This document shows, piece after piece, positions 28,207 to 36,826 of a stretch of 64,000 nucleotides of DNA (position 1 is the first letter of the stretch; each line of letters begins with the position of its first letter). The stretch is taken from contig NZ_CP053538.1 of assembly GCF_013137895.1 (NCBI RefSeq), forward strand, positions 3,193,001 through 3,257,000, read 5' to 3'. The translations under genes and the position numbers were made by a program. Source of the DNA: Hymenobacter taeanensis (GTDB taxonomy: Bacteria; Bacteroidota; Bacteroidia; Cytophagales; Hymenobacteraceae). Under the pieces are notes generated by a model. It saw nothing but the letters and a program-made list of their open reading frames with translations. It made no database searches and was not told where the DNA came from.

Positions 28207-30327
28207 ATGATTCACCGTTACGCCGCGGCGCTGGTTGTGCTGCCCGTTGCTGCCGCTGCTCAAACCCAGTCCGCCGCTCAGCCTGATACGGCCACTGTGC
28301 AGGCATTGCCCGAAGCTACTGTAACCGGCTACGGCCAGCGGCTGCCGCTGCGGCGTACTGCCGCGGCCGTGGGCGTGCTGGATGCTGCCGTGCTGGAGCG
28401 CTTTTCGCAAACGGCCCTCACGCAGGCAGTTAACACCCTGCCTGGCGTGCGCCTGGAAGAGCGGGCCACGGGTAGCTACCGGCTTAGCGTGCGGGGCAGT
28501 ACGCTCCGCTCACCGTTTGGGGTACGCAACGTGAAGGTGTATTACCAGGGTATCCCGTTTACGGAGGCCAGCGGTAGCACTTCCCTTAACCTGCTAGACC
28601 CCAGTCAGCTGGGTGGTATTGAAGTAATCAAAGGGCCTACTGCCAGCGTGTATGGCGCCGGAACCGGCGGAGCGGTGCTGCTCACTAACCGTAGGCCACT
28701 CCCGGGCGTCTCTCAGGTGCAGACGGGCTTTACAATAGGGAGCTTTGGGCTGCGGCGCTATACCGTAGCCGCCGAAACCGGTTCGGCCACCGGCTACGTG
28801 CGGGCTCAGTACTCGCGCCAAACCCTGGATGGCTACCGGGAGCAGAGCGCCCTGCGCCGCGAAACTGTGGCGCTGGACGGCGAAATGCAGACCTCCGATA
28901 AAGGCACGCTGGGCCTGCACGCCCTCTACACCGACCTCAATTACCAGCTGCCCGGCGGCCTGACCAGGGCCCAGTTTGAGCAAAACCCCCGGCAGGCCCG
29001 ACCCGGTACGGCCACCAGCCCCGGCACCGTAGCCCAGCGCACGTTTTACGCCACCCGCTCAGTGCTGCTGGGTGCCACCCACGAAATGCAGTTCACGGAC
29101 CGGCTCAGCACCACCGCCACGCTGTACGGTACGGGTAGCGCCATCCGGACCCCCTACCTAATAGATTATGAGCGCAACACGCTGCTGGGCCTGGGGGGGC
29201 GGGCCGTGGTGCGCTACCGCACTGCGTTGGTGGGCCGTACGCTCCGGCTGCAGGGTGGGGGAGAAGTGCAGAGTGGCTTTGAGGATTCCCGCAACTACCA
29301 GAACCGGGCAGGCACTCCTGGCACCCTGCGCTACGATGATGAGATTAGAACGGCAACGGGCTTTGTCTTCGCTCAGGCCGATTATGAGTTGCCCGCCGGG
29401 TTTCTGCTCACGGCCGGGGCAAGCTATAACCGTCTGCGCTACCGCATCACCCGGGTGTCAGATGCGGCTACCCAGCCTGGTAACTACCGCTTCCAGCGTG
29501 ATTTCCGGCCCCAGGTTTCACCACGGGTAGCCCTGCTCAAAGAGCTGACGCCGCTTATATCCGCCTACGCAAACGTGAGCAGCGGCTTCTCGCCGCCCAC
29601 GGAGGAGGAAATACGGCCTTCTGATGGCAGCCTTAACCGGGGGCTGCAAGCGGAGCGGGGCACGAGCTACGAGCTGGGCGCGCGGGGCAAAATGCTGCAC
29701 CAGCGCATCCTGTTTGATATGGCAGTGTATGATTTTAGGTTGCGCCAAACCATTGTGACGCGCAGTGATGAACAGGGCACGCAACTGTTTGCCAATTCCG
29801 GCAACACGCGCCAGCGCGGCCTGGAGGCGGCCATAAGTGGCTGGCTCTGGCAGCAAACCGGTACACTCGCCGCGTCGGCTACGGCGCTAGGCCAGGTGCA
29901 GAGTGGCCTCCGGGCCTGGGCCAGCTACGCTTACAACCACTACCGCTTCGGGAGCTATGAGTCGGGCGGCAACAACTACAGTGGCAACCGCCTCACCGGT
30001 ACCGCCCCGCATACCCTCAGTGCCGGCCTTGATTTTAGCGAGTCCTTGGGTTTCTACCTCAACCCCACAGTAAACCATCAGGCCCGCATTCCGCTCACCG
30101 ATGCCAATACGCAATATGCCGCCGGTTACTGGACGTTTGGCACCCGTGCCGGCTGGCGCCGCACGGTGCTAGGCCACTTGGCGCTGGATGTATTTGGGGG
30201 AGTGGAGAACGTTACCGACCGCCGTTATAGCCTCGGCAACGACCTGAATGCCTTTGGGGGGCGCTATTTTCAGCCAGCCCCTGGGCGCAGTGGGTATGCT
30301 GGTGTGCAAGCCGGCTGGAAGTGGTAA
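28207..30327 (+). CDS. TonB-dependent outer-membrane receptor (FecA-like)
   Basis: Outer-membrane active transporter of 706 residues. A signal peptide (MIHRYAAALVVLPVAAAAQ) precedes a plug with EATVTGYGQRLPLRRT near 36-52, VNTLPGVRLEERATGSYRLS and IEVIKGPTASVYGAGTGGAV near 138-157. The C-terminus is a classical 22-strand barrel ending in a tryptophan (YAGVQAGWKW). Unlike the SusC proteins it lacks the N-terminal carboxypeptidase-like domain and has no SusD partner. It therefore resembles siderophore or ferric-citrate receptors more than glycan channels. It is transcribed rightward, divergent from the hybrid regulator. The ligand is unknown; metal-siderophore uptake is the leading guess. Confidence 0.85.
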   Translation: MIHRYAAALVVLPVAAAAQTQSAAQPDTATVQALPEATVTGYGQRLPLRRTAAAVGVLDAAVLERFSQTALTQAVNTLPGVRLEERATGSYRLSVRGSTLRSPFGVRNVKVYYQGIPFTEASGSTSLNLLDPSQLGGIEVIKGPTASVYGAGTGGAVLLTNRRPLPGVSQVQTGFTIGSFGLRRYTVAAETGSATGYVRAQYSRQTLDGYREQSALRRETVALDGEMQTSDKGTLGLHALYTDLNYQLPGGLTRAQFEQNPRQARPGTATSPGTVAQRTFYATRSVLLGATHEMQFTDRLSTTATLYGTGSAIRTPYLIDYERNTLLGLGGRAVVRYRTALVGRTLRLQGGGEVQSGFEDSRNYQNRAGTPGTLRYDDEIRTATGFVFAQADYELPAGFLLTAGASYNRLRYRITRVSDAATQPGNYRFQRDFRPQVSPRVALLKELTPLISAYANVSSGFSPPTEEEIRPSDGSLNRGLQAERGTSYELGARGKMLHQRILFDMAVYDFRLRQTIVTRSDEQGTQLFANSGNTRQRGLEAAISGWLWQQTGTLAASATALGQVQSGLRAWASYAYNHYRFGSYESGGNNYSGNRLTGTAPHTLSAGLDFSESLGFYLNPTVNHQARIPLTDANTQYAAGYWTFGTRAGWRRTVLGHLALDVFGGVENVTDRRYSLGNDLNAFGGRYFQPAPGRSGYAGVQAGWKW

Positions 30328-30965
30328 ACTGGCTGACCTTATACCGGTAAATAATTCCTTGATTGGTAAACAGCGAGCTAAAAACTGTAACAGGAGAGAA
30401 ATTGATAGCCTGAAGAAACAGGCTGGAACCACGCCAGAAGCGGCTGACGGTGAGTTTCAAAAATAAAGCACACCTATGTGTTGTTTATTATTATTTATAT
30501 ATTAATTTAGGTTATTCTAATTCGGGTAAGGGTCTGATGAACGGCTGAGTGGGAGCCAAGTGCGCAAAAGGAAACCCGGATTAGGAAGATATCTTGCTGT
30601 GAGTTCTTAGGCTCGCAACCCAGCGATATACTACTCAGGCGTATAGCTATGAGGCTATTGAGATATTAGGCGGTTTTTGGCGTTAGATATCTGCTCTACT
30701 TTTTCTCTGCACTTCTGGCCGGGCTAGCTATGGACCCGGAGTACACGTGTATGAGCTTTCCGCTACAGGAGCGCCTAGTTGGTAGGTAGTTTTTCCTCGA
30801 AGTAGAAGCACTCAACTCTTGCATTTCCTGTAATTCTAGCTCACAGAGCTAAGTAATGTGCCCTTGGGTCTAAGGCTGGCTATTCCCTATGCTTTGCCTT
30901 AGTGAGCTGTTTTGCAGCTACACTGACTTTTCCACAACCTCCCCTTCACTTTCAAGTAATGAGTC
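30328..30965. other. AT-richer intergenic region, no gene recognised
   Basis: This 638-bp stretch between the TonB receptor and the repeat-rich surface protein has visibly lower GC than its surroundings (for example an A/T tract at 30480-30515). I see no convincing coding frame, tRNA or hairpin with a T run. It probably contains the promoter of the downstream surface protein. Confidence 0.5.
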
Positions 30966-33900
30966 ATGGAAAATTTTTCCAATGAACACACATGCCCCTA
31001 TAATTCCGGTTCTCCCGGTAATGCCACAACACGAACAAGTGGCCAGAAAGTGACTAAGTACGCTGTAGAGGCTATTTCTGCTCTGAATGGGTATTTCTAC
31101 GCACTACTACTAGCCGGCCTTTTGCTCGCGGGCAAAGCATCGGCCCAGGTTACAGAGGCCACATTGCCTACCTGTAGCAAAGGAGCACCCAAGTGTACAG
31201 CGCAAGATCTAGAAGTGACGGGAGCGTTCCTGACCACCGGTAATAGCTGCTCCTGTACCGCGGGAGAGACTACAACAGCTACTCTAAATTTTCAGCTTAC
31301 CAATAAAACTGGTTCATTTAGAACCTCTTTCGCTGTTTTTGCGGTGTTAAATGCTTATGACTCGGGCGGAAACTTAATCTCAAGTCAATATATAGAGCGG
31401 TGCAAATCAGGGGTGCCTCCTGGATCTGTTTCTACCATCGCCTTTAATGACCCTATTACTTTCGTTTGCGGTTCGTCGTTAAAACTCACGAAGGTTTATA
31501 TCGCCTACACTGATGCCTCAGGCGGCGACAGCCGGCAGTGCCCTCTAACCTTTTGTGACATTGCTCCTAAATGCGGAACACCGCTGGATATCAACATCAC
31601 CTCGCTCTTATCGGCTTCTATCACTAGTAGCGTTAGGCCGTGTGAAGGCCAGTCTAGTGGCAGCATAACGGTAGGTGCTTCTGGAGGTACAGGCCCATAT
31701 AGCTATAGCCTTAATGGTGGAGCGCCACAGGCATCAGCCACCTTTACGGGGCTTGCAGCTGGTAATTACACTGTTACAGTTAAAGATGCTAAGAACTGCA
31801 CAGTGACCGCATCCATCAACCTGGAGGCTCTGCCTGCTCCTACGGCACCCGTTGCTACCGTAGTACAACCTACCTGCTCTACAGCCACCGGAACGGTGAA
31901 TGTTACCGGGCCCGTGGCTGGCTACACCTACACGCTTACTGGCACCGACCCGGTTCGGGCGGGCGTGACGAACAATGCTGGCACTTTTACAGGAGTAGCT
32001 CCGGGCACCTATAGCCTCATAGCTACGAATACTGCTGGCTGCAATTCTCCAGGCAGTACGGTAACGGTTAATCCTCAGCCGTCTACCCCGGATGCGCCCT
32101 CGGCTTCATTGGTTCAACCCACCTGCACCACAAGCACGGGCAGCGTGAGTGTTACTTCCACAACTACTGGCCTAAGCTTTACACTCACCGGCACCAATCC
32201 CGTAGTGGCCGGCATGACGAATAATACGGGCGTCTTCATGGGAGTGGCACCGGGCACCTATAGCCTCACGGCTAGCAATGGTACCTGCACTTCTAGCAGC
32301 ACCCCCATAACTATCATGTCGCCACCCAGTACGCCAAGCACCCCCACTGCTTCTGTAACTCAGCCCACGTGTTCATCGAGCACAGGTAGTGTGAACGTAA
32401 CTTCAGAAACTACTGGGCTGAGCTTTACGCTAACCGGGACTAGCCCTGTAGTAGCTGGCGTAACAAATAGTACGGGCGCCTTTATGGGAGTTGCTCCAGG
32501 TACGTACAACCTCACGGCCAGCAATGGCTCATGTACTTCGGCCCCTCGGGTTGTCACCGTGAATCCGCAGCCATCTACTCCTGACAAGCCGGCGGCTACT
32601 CTGGTGCAGCCCACCTGCACCGAAGGCTCAGGCTCGGTAACTGTAAATCCGGTGGTAGGTGGACTGAGCTATACGCTTACGGGCACCAACCCAGCCAGAC
32701 CAGGAGTTACAAACACCAATGGTCAGTTTACGAGCGTGCTGCCTGGCATCTATAGCCTCACGGCCAGCAATGGCACATGTACTTCTGAGGCAAGAACAAT
32801 CACCATTGATGCGGCTCCTAATACCCCCACGGCACCCACTGCTTCTGTAACCCAACCAACCTGCTCAGTAGCTACTGGTACAGTTACAGTTAGCTCCTCC
32901 ACCGCTGGTATGAGCTTTACACTAACAGGCACTGACCCCGCCAGAGCCCCTGTTACTAATACTACGGGAATGTTTATGGGGGTGCTGCCTGGTATGTATA
33001 GCCTTACCGCCAGCAATGGTACGTGTACTTCTGGTGGTACTCCCATTACCATTAATACACAGCCTGGTAATCCTACTGCTCCTGAGGTTGCTGTAGTTCA
33101 GCCAACCTGTGCTCTCGCAATTGGTACAGCTAGCGTTACCTCAACAACTAGCGGCCTAAGCTTTTCATTGGTGGGCACTAACCCGGTTCGGGCCGCTGTA
33201 ACTAACAGCACAGGCGTTTTCGAGGGTCTGGCAGCGGGACAGTACAGTATTACTGCCAGCAATGGTACTTGTACTTCCGGTGGCACCCCCATTACCATCA
33301 ATGAGCAACCTGGCACGCCTGGCACTCCAATGGCTACTGTAACGCAGCCCACCTGCACGGCTAGCAGCGGAACAATAAGTATAACGGGAGCCGTAATGGG
33401 CTATACCTATACGCTTACGGGCACCAACCCTGTGCGGGCGGCCGTAACGAGTGCGGGCACATTCAACAATGTAGCTCCGGGCCAATATAGCCTTACGGCC
33501 AGCAACGGCACCTGCACTTCAGGTGGTAGCCCCATTACGGTAAATGCCGTGCCAACCAACTGCTTCGCTGAAGGGTGTACTCTGGGCTACTGGAAAAACC
33601 ACACCAATCGGTGGTGTAACAACTACTCAACTTCCACACCGTACAGCAGTATATTTGTAAATGCACCTCGTGAATTGCAGGGCCTCACGCTGCTGCAAGC
33701 ACTGAACCTGCAAGGGGGAGGCATCTATAACCTGGCCCGGCAGTCAACGGCAGCGCTGCTCAACATCTGCAGTTCCGAAGTGGCCTACACCAGCACTTAT
33801 CCTGACATAGCAACGCTCCAGCGGGATGTAAATGCCGCGTACAGAGGCAACAAAAACGGTACCATTAGCTCGCTGGCTTCTGCTCTTGATACGTACAACA

Positions 33901-34271
33901 ATGCCGGCTGCCCCTTGGGCGGAACTCGGGCCACTACTGCAGCCACTAGTACTTCTAACTCAACACTGAGTGGCAATGGTATGCTACAGGGGGCTCAGCT
34001 CCAGCAGGGTGAGAAAGCCCTGAATATCTATCCTAACCCATTTGCGCATAACGCTTCCATTGGGTTTACGCTGGCTGAAGCCCAGCGCTACAGCGTGCAG
34101 GTGTATGATGTGAGTGGCCGCATGGTGTTGCGCGTAGCCGAAGGTATGGCCGAGGCTGGCAAAGCCTACAACTTCCAGGTAGTAGCCAATGAGATGCCCA
34201 CAGGCGTGTATATGGTACGCCTCACCACGGCAAAGTCGGTGCAGAACCACCGCATGATTATCAGTAAGTAA
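30966..34271 (+). CDS. Large T9SS-exported surface protein with SprB-like/Ig-like repeats and a GYWKNH domain
   Basis: A 1101-residue cell-surface protein. The N-terminus has a long charged region, then a hydrophobic signal core (LNGYFYALLLAGLLLAG) with cleavage near residue 60. A unique Cys-rich domain spans about 62-215 and one SprB-like repeat about 220-285 (GGTGPYSYSLNGG). Seven close repeats of about 82 residues follow, each starting QPTC and containing SFTLTGT-P, VTN-TG-F and YSLTASNGTCTS. A separate domain from about 870 begins CTLGYWKNH. The C-terminus (1020-1101) is a T9SS sorting domain with NIYPNPF. Likely roles are adhesion or gliding-related surface structure. The base composition is lower in GC than neighbours, hinting at transfer or rapid evolution. 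Confidence 0.85.
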   Translation: MENFSNEHTCPYNSGSPGNATTRTSGQKVTKYAVEAISALNGYFYALLLAGLLLAGKASAQVTEATLPTCSKGAPKCTAQDLEVTGAFLTTGNSCSCTAGETTTATLNFQLTNKTGSFRTSFAVFAVLNAYDSGGNLISSQYIERCKSGVPPGSVSTIAFNDPITFVCGSSLKLTKVYIAYTDASGGDSRQCPLTFCDIAPKCGTPLDINITSLLSASITSSVRPCEGQSSGSITVGASGGTGPYSYSLNGGAPQASATFTGLAAGNYTVTVKDAKNCTVTASINLEALPAPTAPVATVVQPTCSTATGTVNVTGPVAGYTYTLTGTDPVRAGVTNNAGTFTGVAPGTYSLIATNTAGCNSPGSTVTVNPQPSTPDAPSASLVQPTCTTSTGSVSVTSTTTGLSFTLTGTNPVVAGMTNNTGVFMGVAPGTYSLTASNGTCTSSSTPITIMSPPSTPSTPTASVTQPTCSSSTGSVNVTSETTGLSFTLTGTSPVVAGVTNSTGAFMGVAPGTYNLTASNGSCTSAPRVVTVNPQPSTPDKPAATLVQPTCTEGSGSVTVNPVVGGLSYTLTGTNPARPGVTNTNGQFTSVLPGIYSLTASNGTCTSEARTITIDAAPNTPTAPTASVTQPTCSVATGTVTVSSSTAGMSFTLTGTDPARAPVTNTTGMFMGVLPGMYSLTASNGTCTSGGTPITINTQPGNPTAPEVAVVQPTCALAIGTASVTSTTSGLSFSLVGTNPVRAAVTNSTGVFEGLAAGQYSITASNGTCTSGGTPITINEQPGTPGTPMATVTQPTCTASSGTISITGAVMGYTYTLTGTNPVRAAVTSAGTFNNVAPGQYSLTASNGTCTSGGSPITVNAVPTNCFAEGCTLGYWKNHTNRWCNNYSTSTPYSSIFVNAPRELQGLTLLQALNLQGGGIYNLARQSTAALLNICSSEVAYTSTYPDIATLQRDVNAAYRGNKNGTISSLASALDTYNNAGCPLGGTRATTAATSTSNSTLSGNGMLQGAQLQQGEKALNIYPNPFAHNASIGFTLAEAQRYSVQVYDVSGRMVLRVAEGMAEAGKAYNFQVVANEMPTGVYMVRLTTAKSVQNHRMIISK
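31859..33552 (+). repeat. Seven tandem ~245-bp coding repeats
   Basis: Units begin at about 31859, 32108, 32355, 32601, 32845, 33090 and 33337, each with a CAGCC(C/A)AC(C/G)TG-like start. They encode the ~82-residue Ig-like modules of the surface protein. The even spacing and partial nucleotide identity (for example CTCACGGC(C/T)AGCAATGG) indicate tandem duplication with later divergence. Confidence 0.85.
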
Positions 34272-34290
34272 TCAGGCCGTAGTAGTACGC

Positions 34291-34323
34291 AAAAAACCCG
34301 CAGCCTACGTTGCGGGGTTTTTT
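34291..34323. terminator. Bidirectional rho-independent terminator
   Basis: AAAAAACCCGCA at 34291-34302 pairs with TGCGGGGTTTTTT at 34311-34323 around a short loop. It lies between the convergent surface-protein gene (stop 34271) and the Usp gene (stop 34354), with A and T runs on both sides, so it can end both transcripts. Confidence 0.88.
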
Positions 34324-34353
34324 GTGTGCTACAAATACGCTAGGCCTTTGGCC

Positions 34354-35172
34354 TTACTCCAGGGCTGGCAGCACCAGCAGGGGCAGGCGGCCATGCAAAA
34401 TCACTTGCGACGTAATACTGCGGTTAAACAACTGGCCCAGGAAGCTGCGGCGGCGGGCAACTACCAGCAGCAAATCGGCGTGGGTTTCGGCGGCGCCCTG
34501 CAAAATGCCCTGGTAAATGCGCAAATGCCGCACGCCGTGGGTAGCCACCTGCGGCACTTCAGTGGTAAGCCCACTCTGAAGTACGGCCTGACGAGCGGCC
34601 GTGCAGTCGTCACGGTCTTCGGGCTCCACTACGTGCACTACCGTGAGGGTGGGTTGCAACTGGCCTAGTAAATCCCGGATGGCTTCCGTTTGGGGTTTTA
34701 AGGAGAATGAGTGGCCGTCGGCGGCAATGCTGACGCGCTGGGGAGGTACGGCCATGGGGCTACCCGCCGGAATTACCAGCAGGGGCGTACGGGTAGCGCG
34801 TAGCAGCGTGAGAGTGGTGCTACTCACCAGCTCATCGGGGGTGGTTTGGGTGTCTGGCTTGCCTAGTATCAGCAGGCTGGGCCGGTGGCGCTTTACGGCA
34901 TCGGCAACGGCTGAGGCTATGCTATCGGCCGTCATTTCAACGGTTACCGGCACGGCAAGCTCCCGCGTGCGTTCAGCCAGGGCGGCGGCTACCTCGCCTT
35001 CCGTTAGATGCCGGATCTTGCCCATGAAGGCGTCCGGATCAAGCAACGACTCGCGGCGGATGTGCAGCAGCACCAGCGCGGCGCCCAATGGCTGGGCCAG
35101 TGCTGCCGCATAACGCAAGGCATCATCGGCGGGAGCAGTAAAATCGGTCAGTACCAGGAAAGGAGCAGGCAT
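34354..35172 (-). CDS. Tandem universal stress protein (UspA) family
   Basis: Cytoplasmic stress protein of 272 residues with two Usp domains. The first begins FLVLTDFTAPADDALRYAA (about 5-140) and the second begins near 150 (RVSIAADGHSFSLKPQTEAI). Each has the alternating beta/alpha pattern of the nucleotide-binding Usp fold. The first domain ends with the TLLRATRTPLLVIP strand. The G-2x-G-9x-G(S/T) ATP motif is not complete in the second domain (DLLLVVARRRSFLGQLFNRS). I chose the ATG at 35172 because the extension to 35352 has no protein character. It stands alone between two terminators. Likely induced under stress or growth arrest; its direct target is unknown. Confidence 0.85.
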   Translation of the reverse strand: MPAPFLVLTDFTAPADDALRYAAALAQPLGAALVLLHIRRESLLDPDAFMGKIRHLTEGEVAAALAERTRELAVPVTVEMTADSIASAVADAVKRHRPSLLILGKPDTQTTPDELVSSTTLTLLRATRTPLLVIPAGSPMAVPPQRVSIAADGHSFSLKPQTEAIRDLLGQLQPTLTVVHVVEPEDRDDCTAARQAVLQSGLTTEVPQVATHGVRHLRIYQGILQGAAETHADLLLVVARRRSFLGQLFNRSITSQVILHGRLPLLVLPALE

Positions 35173-35358
35173 AAACAACAGGTAAGGAGTGGGAGAACCT
35201 ATAAATTGTATACGCGGGTGAGTTGTGCTGGGGGTGCCGGTTCGCGCACATGCAGCAGGGGCCGGCAACTGCAAAATGCAGCAAATGCCCTTACTTACCC
35301 AGCTCCCATAGTACCAGCTACGAAATGGGCAACTACTAACACCAGAGGCCAATAAGCA

Positions 35359-35390
35359 AAAAGGCTTCCTACTACTGCAGGAAGCCTTTT
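35359..35390 (-). terminator. Rho-independent terminator of the hydrophilic-protein pair
   Basis: AAAAGGCTTCCT at 35359-35370 pairs perfectly with AGGAAGCCTTTT at 35379-35390, 33 bp past the stop of the 93-residue protein gene. On the minus strand it ends in a T run. Confidence 0.85.
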
Positions 35391-35422
35391 AAAGTGCTAG
35401 TGCGAGGCCAGGTGTGAGAGGC

Positions 35423-35704
35423 CTAGCGGTTATTGTCGTCGATGGGGTTGTTAAAACCCGGAATCAGGAGGTTATCGGGGCGGTTGGCAATGTCGGCGTC
35501 GGGGCCGGTTGTTTTGCTATCGGTGGGTACCCCCAGCGTTTCCTGCTCCAACTGGGCCGAGGTATCGAGGGTGCCTTCTTCATCGCGGGCGTAGCCGTAC
35601 ACTTCTTCGCGGTGCTTGCGCTGCTCTTCCGTTAGGTTGGCTCCCGAGTTTGGGTTGAGAGCGTCTGCCGGGTCTTGCTGCTGGTCTTTTTGCTGATCTG
35701 CCAT
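35423..35704 (-). CDS. Small acidic hydrophilic protein, unknown function
   Basis: A 93-residue protein starting MADQQKDQQQDPADALNP at the ATG at 35704; a longer frame to 35800 overlaps the upstream gene and is unlikely. It is rich in Asp, Glu, Gln and Asn, has no hydrophobic core, no signal peptide and no cysteine, so it is probably intrinsically disordered. A segment LTEEQRKHREEVYGYARDEE may form a helix. It is the second gene of a pair with the protein at 35736-36266 and ends at a clear terminator. Composition resembles hydrophilin-type stress proteins, but that is a loose comparison and no family is recognised. Confidence 0.6.
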   Translation of the reverse strand: MADQQKDQQQDPADALNPNSGANLTEEQRKHREEVYGYARDEEGTLDTSAQLEQETLGVPTDSKTTGPDADIANRPDNLLIPGFNNPIDDNNR

Positions 35705-35735
35705 GGGTTCAAGAAAGAAATGCGGTTCAGAAAGC

Positions 35736-36266
35736 TTATTTACCGGGAATACCGGCGCCGCCATCAGGGCGTAAAGAGCTGAACTCGTCGGGGTTATCAT
35801 TTTTGCCCACGTTGGGGTTCAGGGGCTTGTCTTCGTCATCAACGGCGGGGCCAGTGCTATGGTTAGCCGGCTCAGCGGTGGCCCAGTTGCGGGTGCCGCC
35901 ACCATAGCGCGGGTCATCCGCGGCCCAGCCTTCACGCTGCTCCTGGTACTCCAGGTCGGCTACCTCGTGCGCCAGGGCGGGGTCAAGGTTTTGTGGGGTA
36001 CTACCGCGCTGCTCAGTATAGGCAACTGATGGTGCCACCTTGCCGCCCTGAGTTTGGCTATGTTCAGAGTGAGCAGCGTTTTCCGTGGAGGGAGCCTTAC
36101 CAAAGTCACCATAGTCCGGCGACTTATGGCCGTGGCCTACCGTGGGCTCCGGGGCTTCGCCGGTATTATAGCGGTTGTTCTGCTGCTGGTCGTCGGAAGC
36201 GTTCCGGGGGTCGGTGGCAGGCGTATGTTCAGGAGTGGGCTGGATATGCTCAGGAGTAGGTTCCAT
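35736..36266 (-). CDS. Hydrophilic low-complexity protein, unknown function
   Basis: A 176-residue protein with no signal peptide, membrane segment or cysteine. It is dominated by Pro, Glu, Asp, Asn, His and Gly. It opens with two PTPEH repeats (residues 3-14) and has a GHGHKSPDYGDFG segment near 44-56. A short more ordered piece, NLDPALAHEVADLEYQEQREGW, lies near 93-114. The ending NPDEFSSLRPDGGAGIPGK resembles C-termini of small stress-related proteins. It is followed 31 bp later by another disordered acidic protein in the same direction. Desiccation, radiation or osmotic protection is a possible theme given neighbours such as Usp, but function is not shown. Confidence 0.6.
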   Translation of the reverse strand: MEPTPEHIQPTPEHTPATDPRNASDDQQQNNRYNTGEAPEPTVGHGHKSPDYGDFGKAPSTENAAHSEHSQTQGGKVAPSVAYTEQRGSTPQNLDPALAHEVADLEYQEQREGWAADDPRYGGGTRNWATAEPANHSTGPAVDDEDKPLNPNVGKNDNPDEFSSLRPDGGAGIPGK

Positions 36267-36427
36267 ACAGAAAGAAAGTAAGAGTAGTAAGGTGGGAAAC
36301 GGGAGAAATGTGCCGGCACGGTGGCCGGCCTGAAGTACTATACGTAAACTGCCCTGAAAAAGGCTACCCCCCGTACGCTCCCGCGCCCGGTGGGCGCCCG
36401 CAATACGTTTACTTCATCATTACCCTC

Positions 36428-36703
36428 ATGGCCGCGCACGTACAGCATCATCCCGAAGATCAGGAATTTACCATTGACGAAAATGGCGCTGGCGCCGAAC
36501 TGGCCTACAGCCAAGATGGTGGCACCATTGACTTTACGCACACCTTCGTTGAGGAAGAACTGCGAGGCAAGGGCCTGGCCGAAACGCTGGCTAAAGCTGG
36601 GCTGGCCTACGCCCGCGAGCAAGGCCTGAAAGTGCGCACCAGCTGCGAGTTCATGGCCGGTTACGTGCAACAACACCCCGAGTACCAGGATATTCTGGCC
36701 TAG
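36428..36703 (+). CDS. Small GNAT-like N-acetyltransferase (YjdJ type)
   Basis: A 91-residue protein of the minimal GNAT group (GCN5-related, often called the YjdJ or Gtn1-like family). The core reads AELAYSQDGGTIDFTHTFV, followed by the acetyl-CoA loop EELRGKGLAETLAKAGLAYA at about residues 40-59, where R/Q-G-x-G is expected (here RGKGLA). The protein ends with the characteristic CEFMAGYVQQHPEY. I prefer the ATG at 36428; the frame extends to 36308 without a sensible N-terminus. It is a single gene, divergent from the hydrophilic proteins, followed by a terminator. Substrates of these small acetyltransferases are mostly unknown. Confidence 0.85.
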   Translation: MAAHVQHHPEDQEFTIDENGAGAELAYSQDGGTIDFTHTFVEEELRGKGLAETLAKAGLAYAREQGLKVRTSCEFMAGYVQQHPEYQDILA

Positions 36704-36750
36704 CAGCCACCTGCACGTACTGCCCCAGCTGAGCAGCTCAGCTTTAAGTT

Positions 36751-36788
36751 AAAAAGCCCCGGTTTCCTGCAGGAAACCGGGGCTTTTT
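36751..36788. terminator. Strong bidirectional terminator
   Basis: AAAAAGCCCCGGTTTCCT (36751-36768) and its perfect complement AGGAAACCGGGGCTTTTT (36771-36788) form an 18-bp stem between the convergent acetyltransferase and fasciclin genes. Confidence 0.92.
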
Positions 36789-36826
36789 GCTGGTGTCAGA
36801 TTGCCTAGGCCACCTTGCAGACCAAT

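Noticed and set aside
27868..28410. A 180-codon minus-strand frame between the hybrid regulator and the TonB gene
   Set aside because: It overlaps the start of both neighbours and has no signal, domain or sensible composition.
31859..33552. Regular repeats considered as a CRISPR array
   Set aside because: The ~245-bp units are in frame, coding and lack short unique spacers; they encode Ig-like protein modules.
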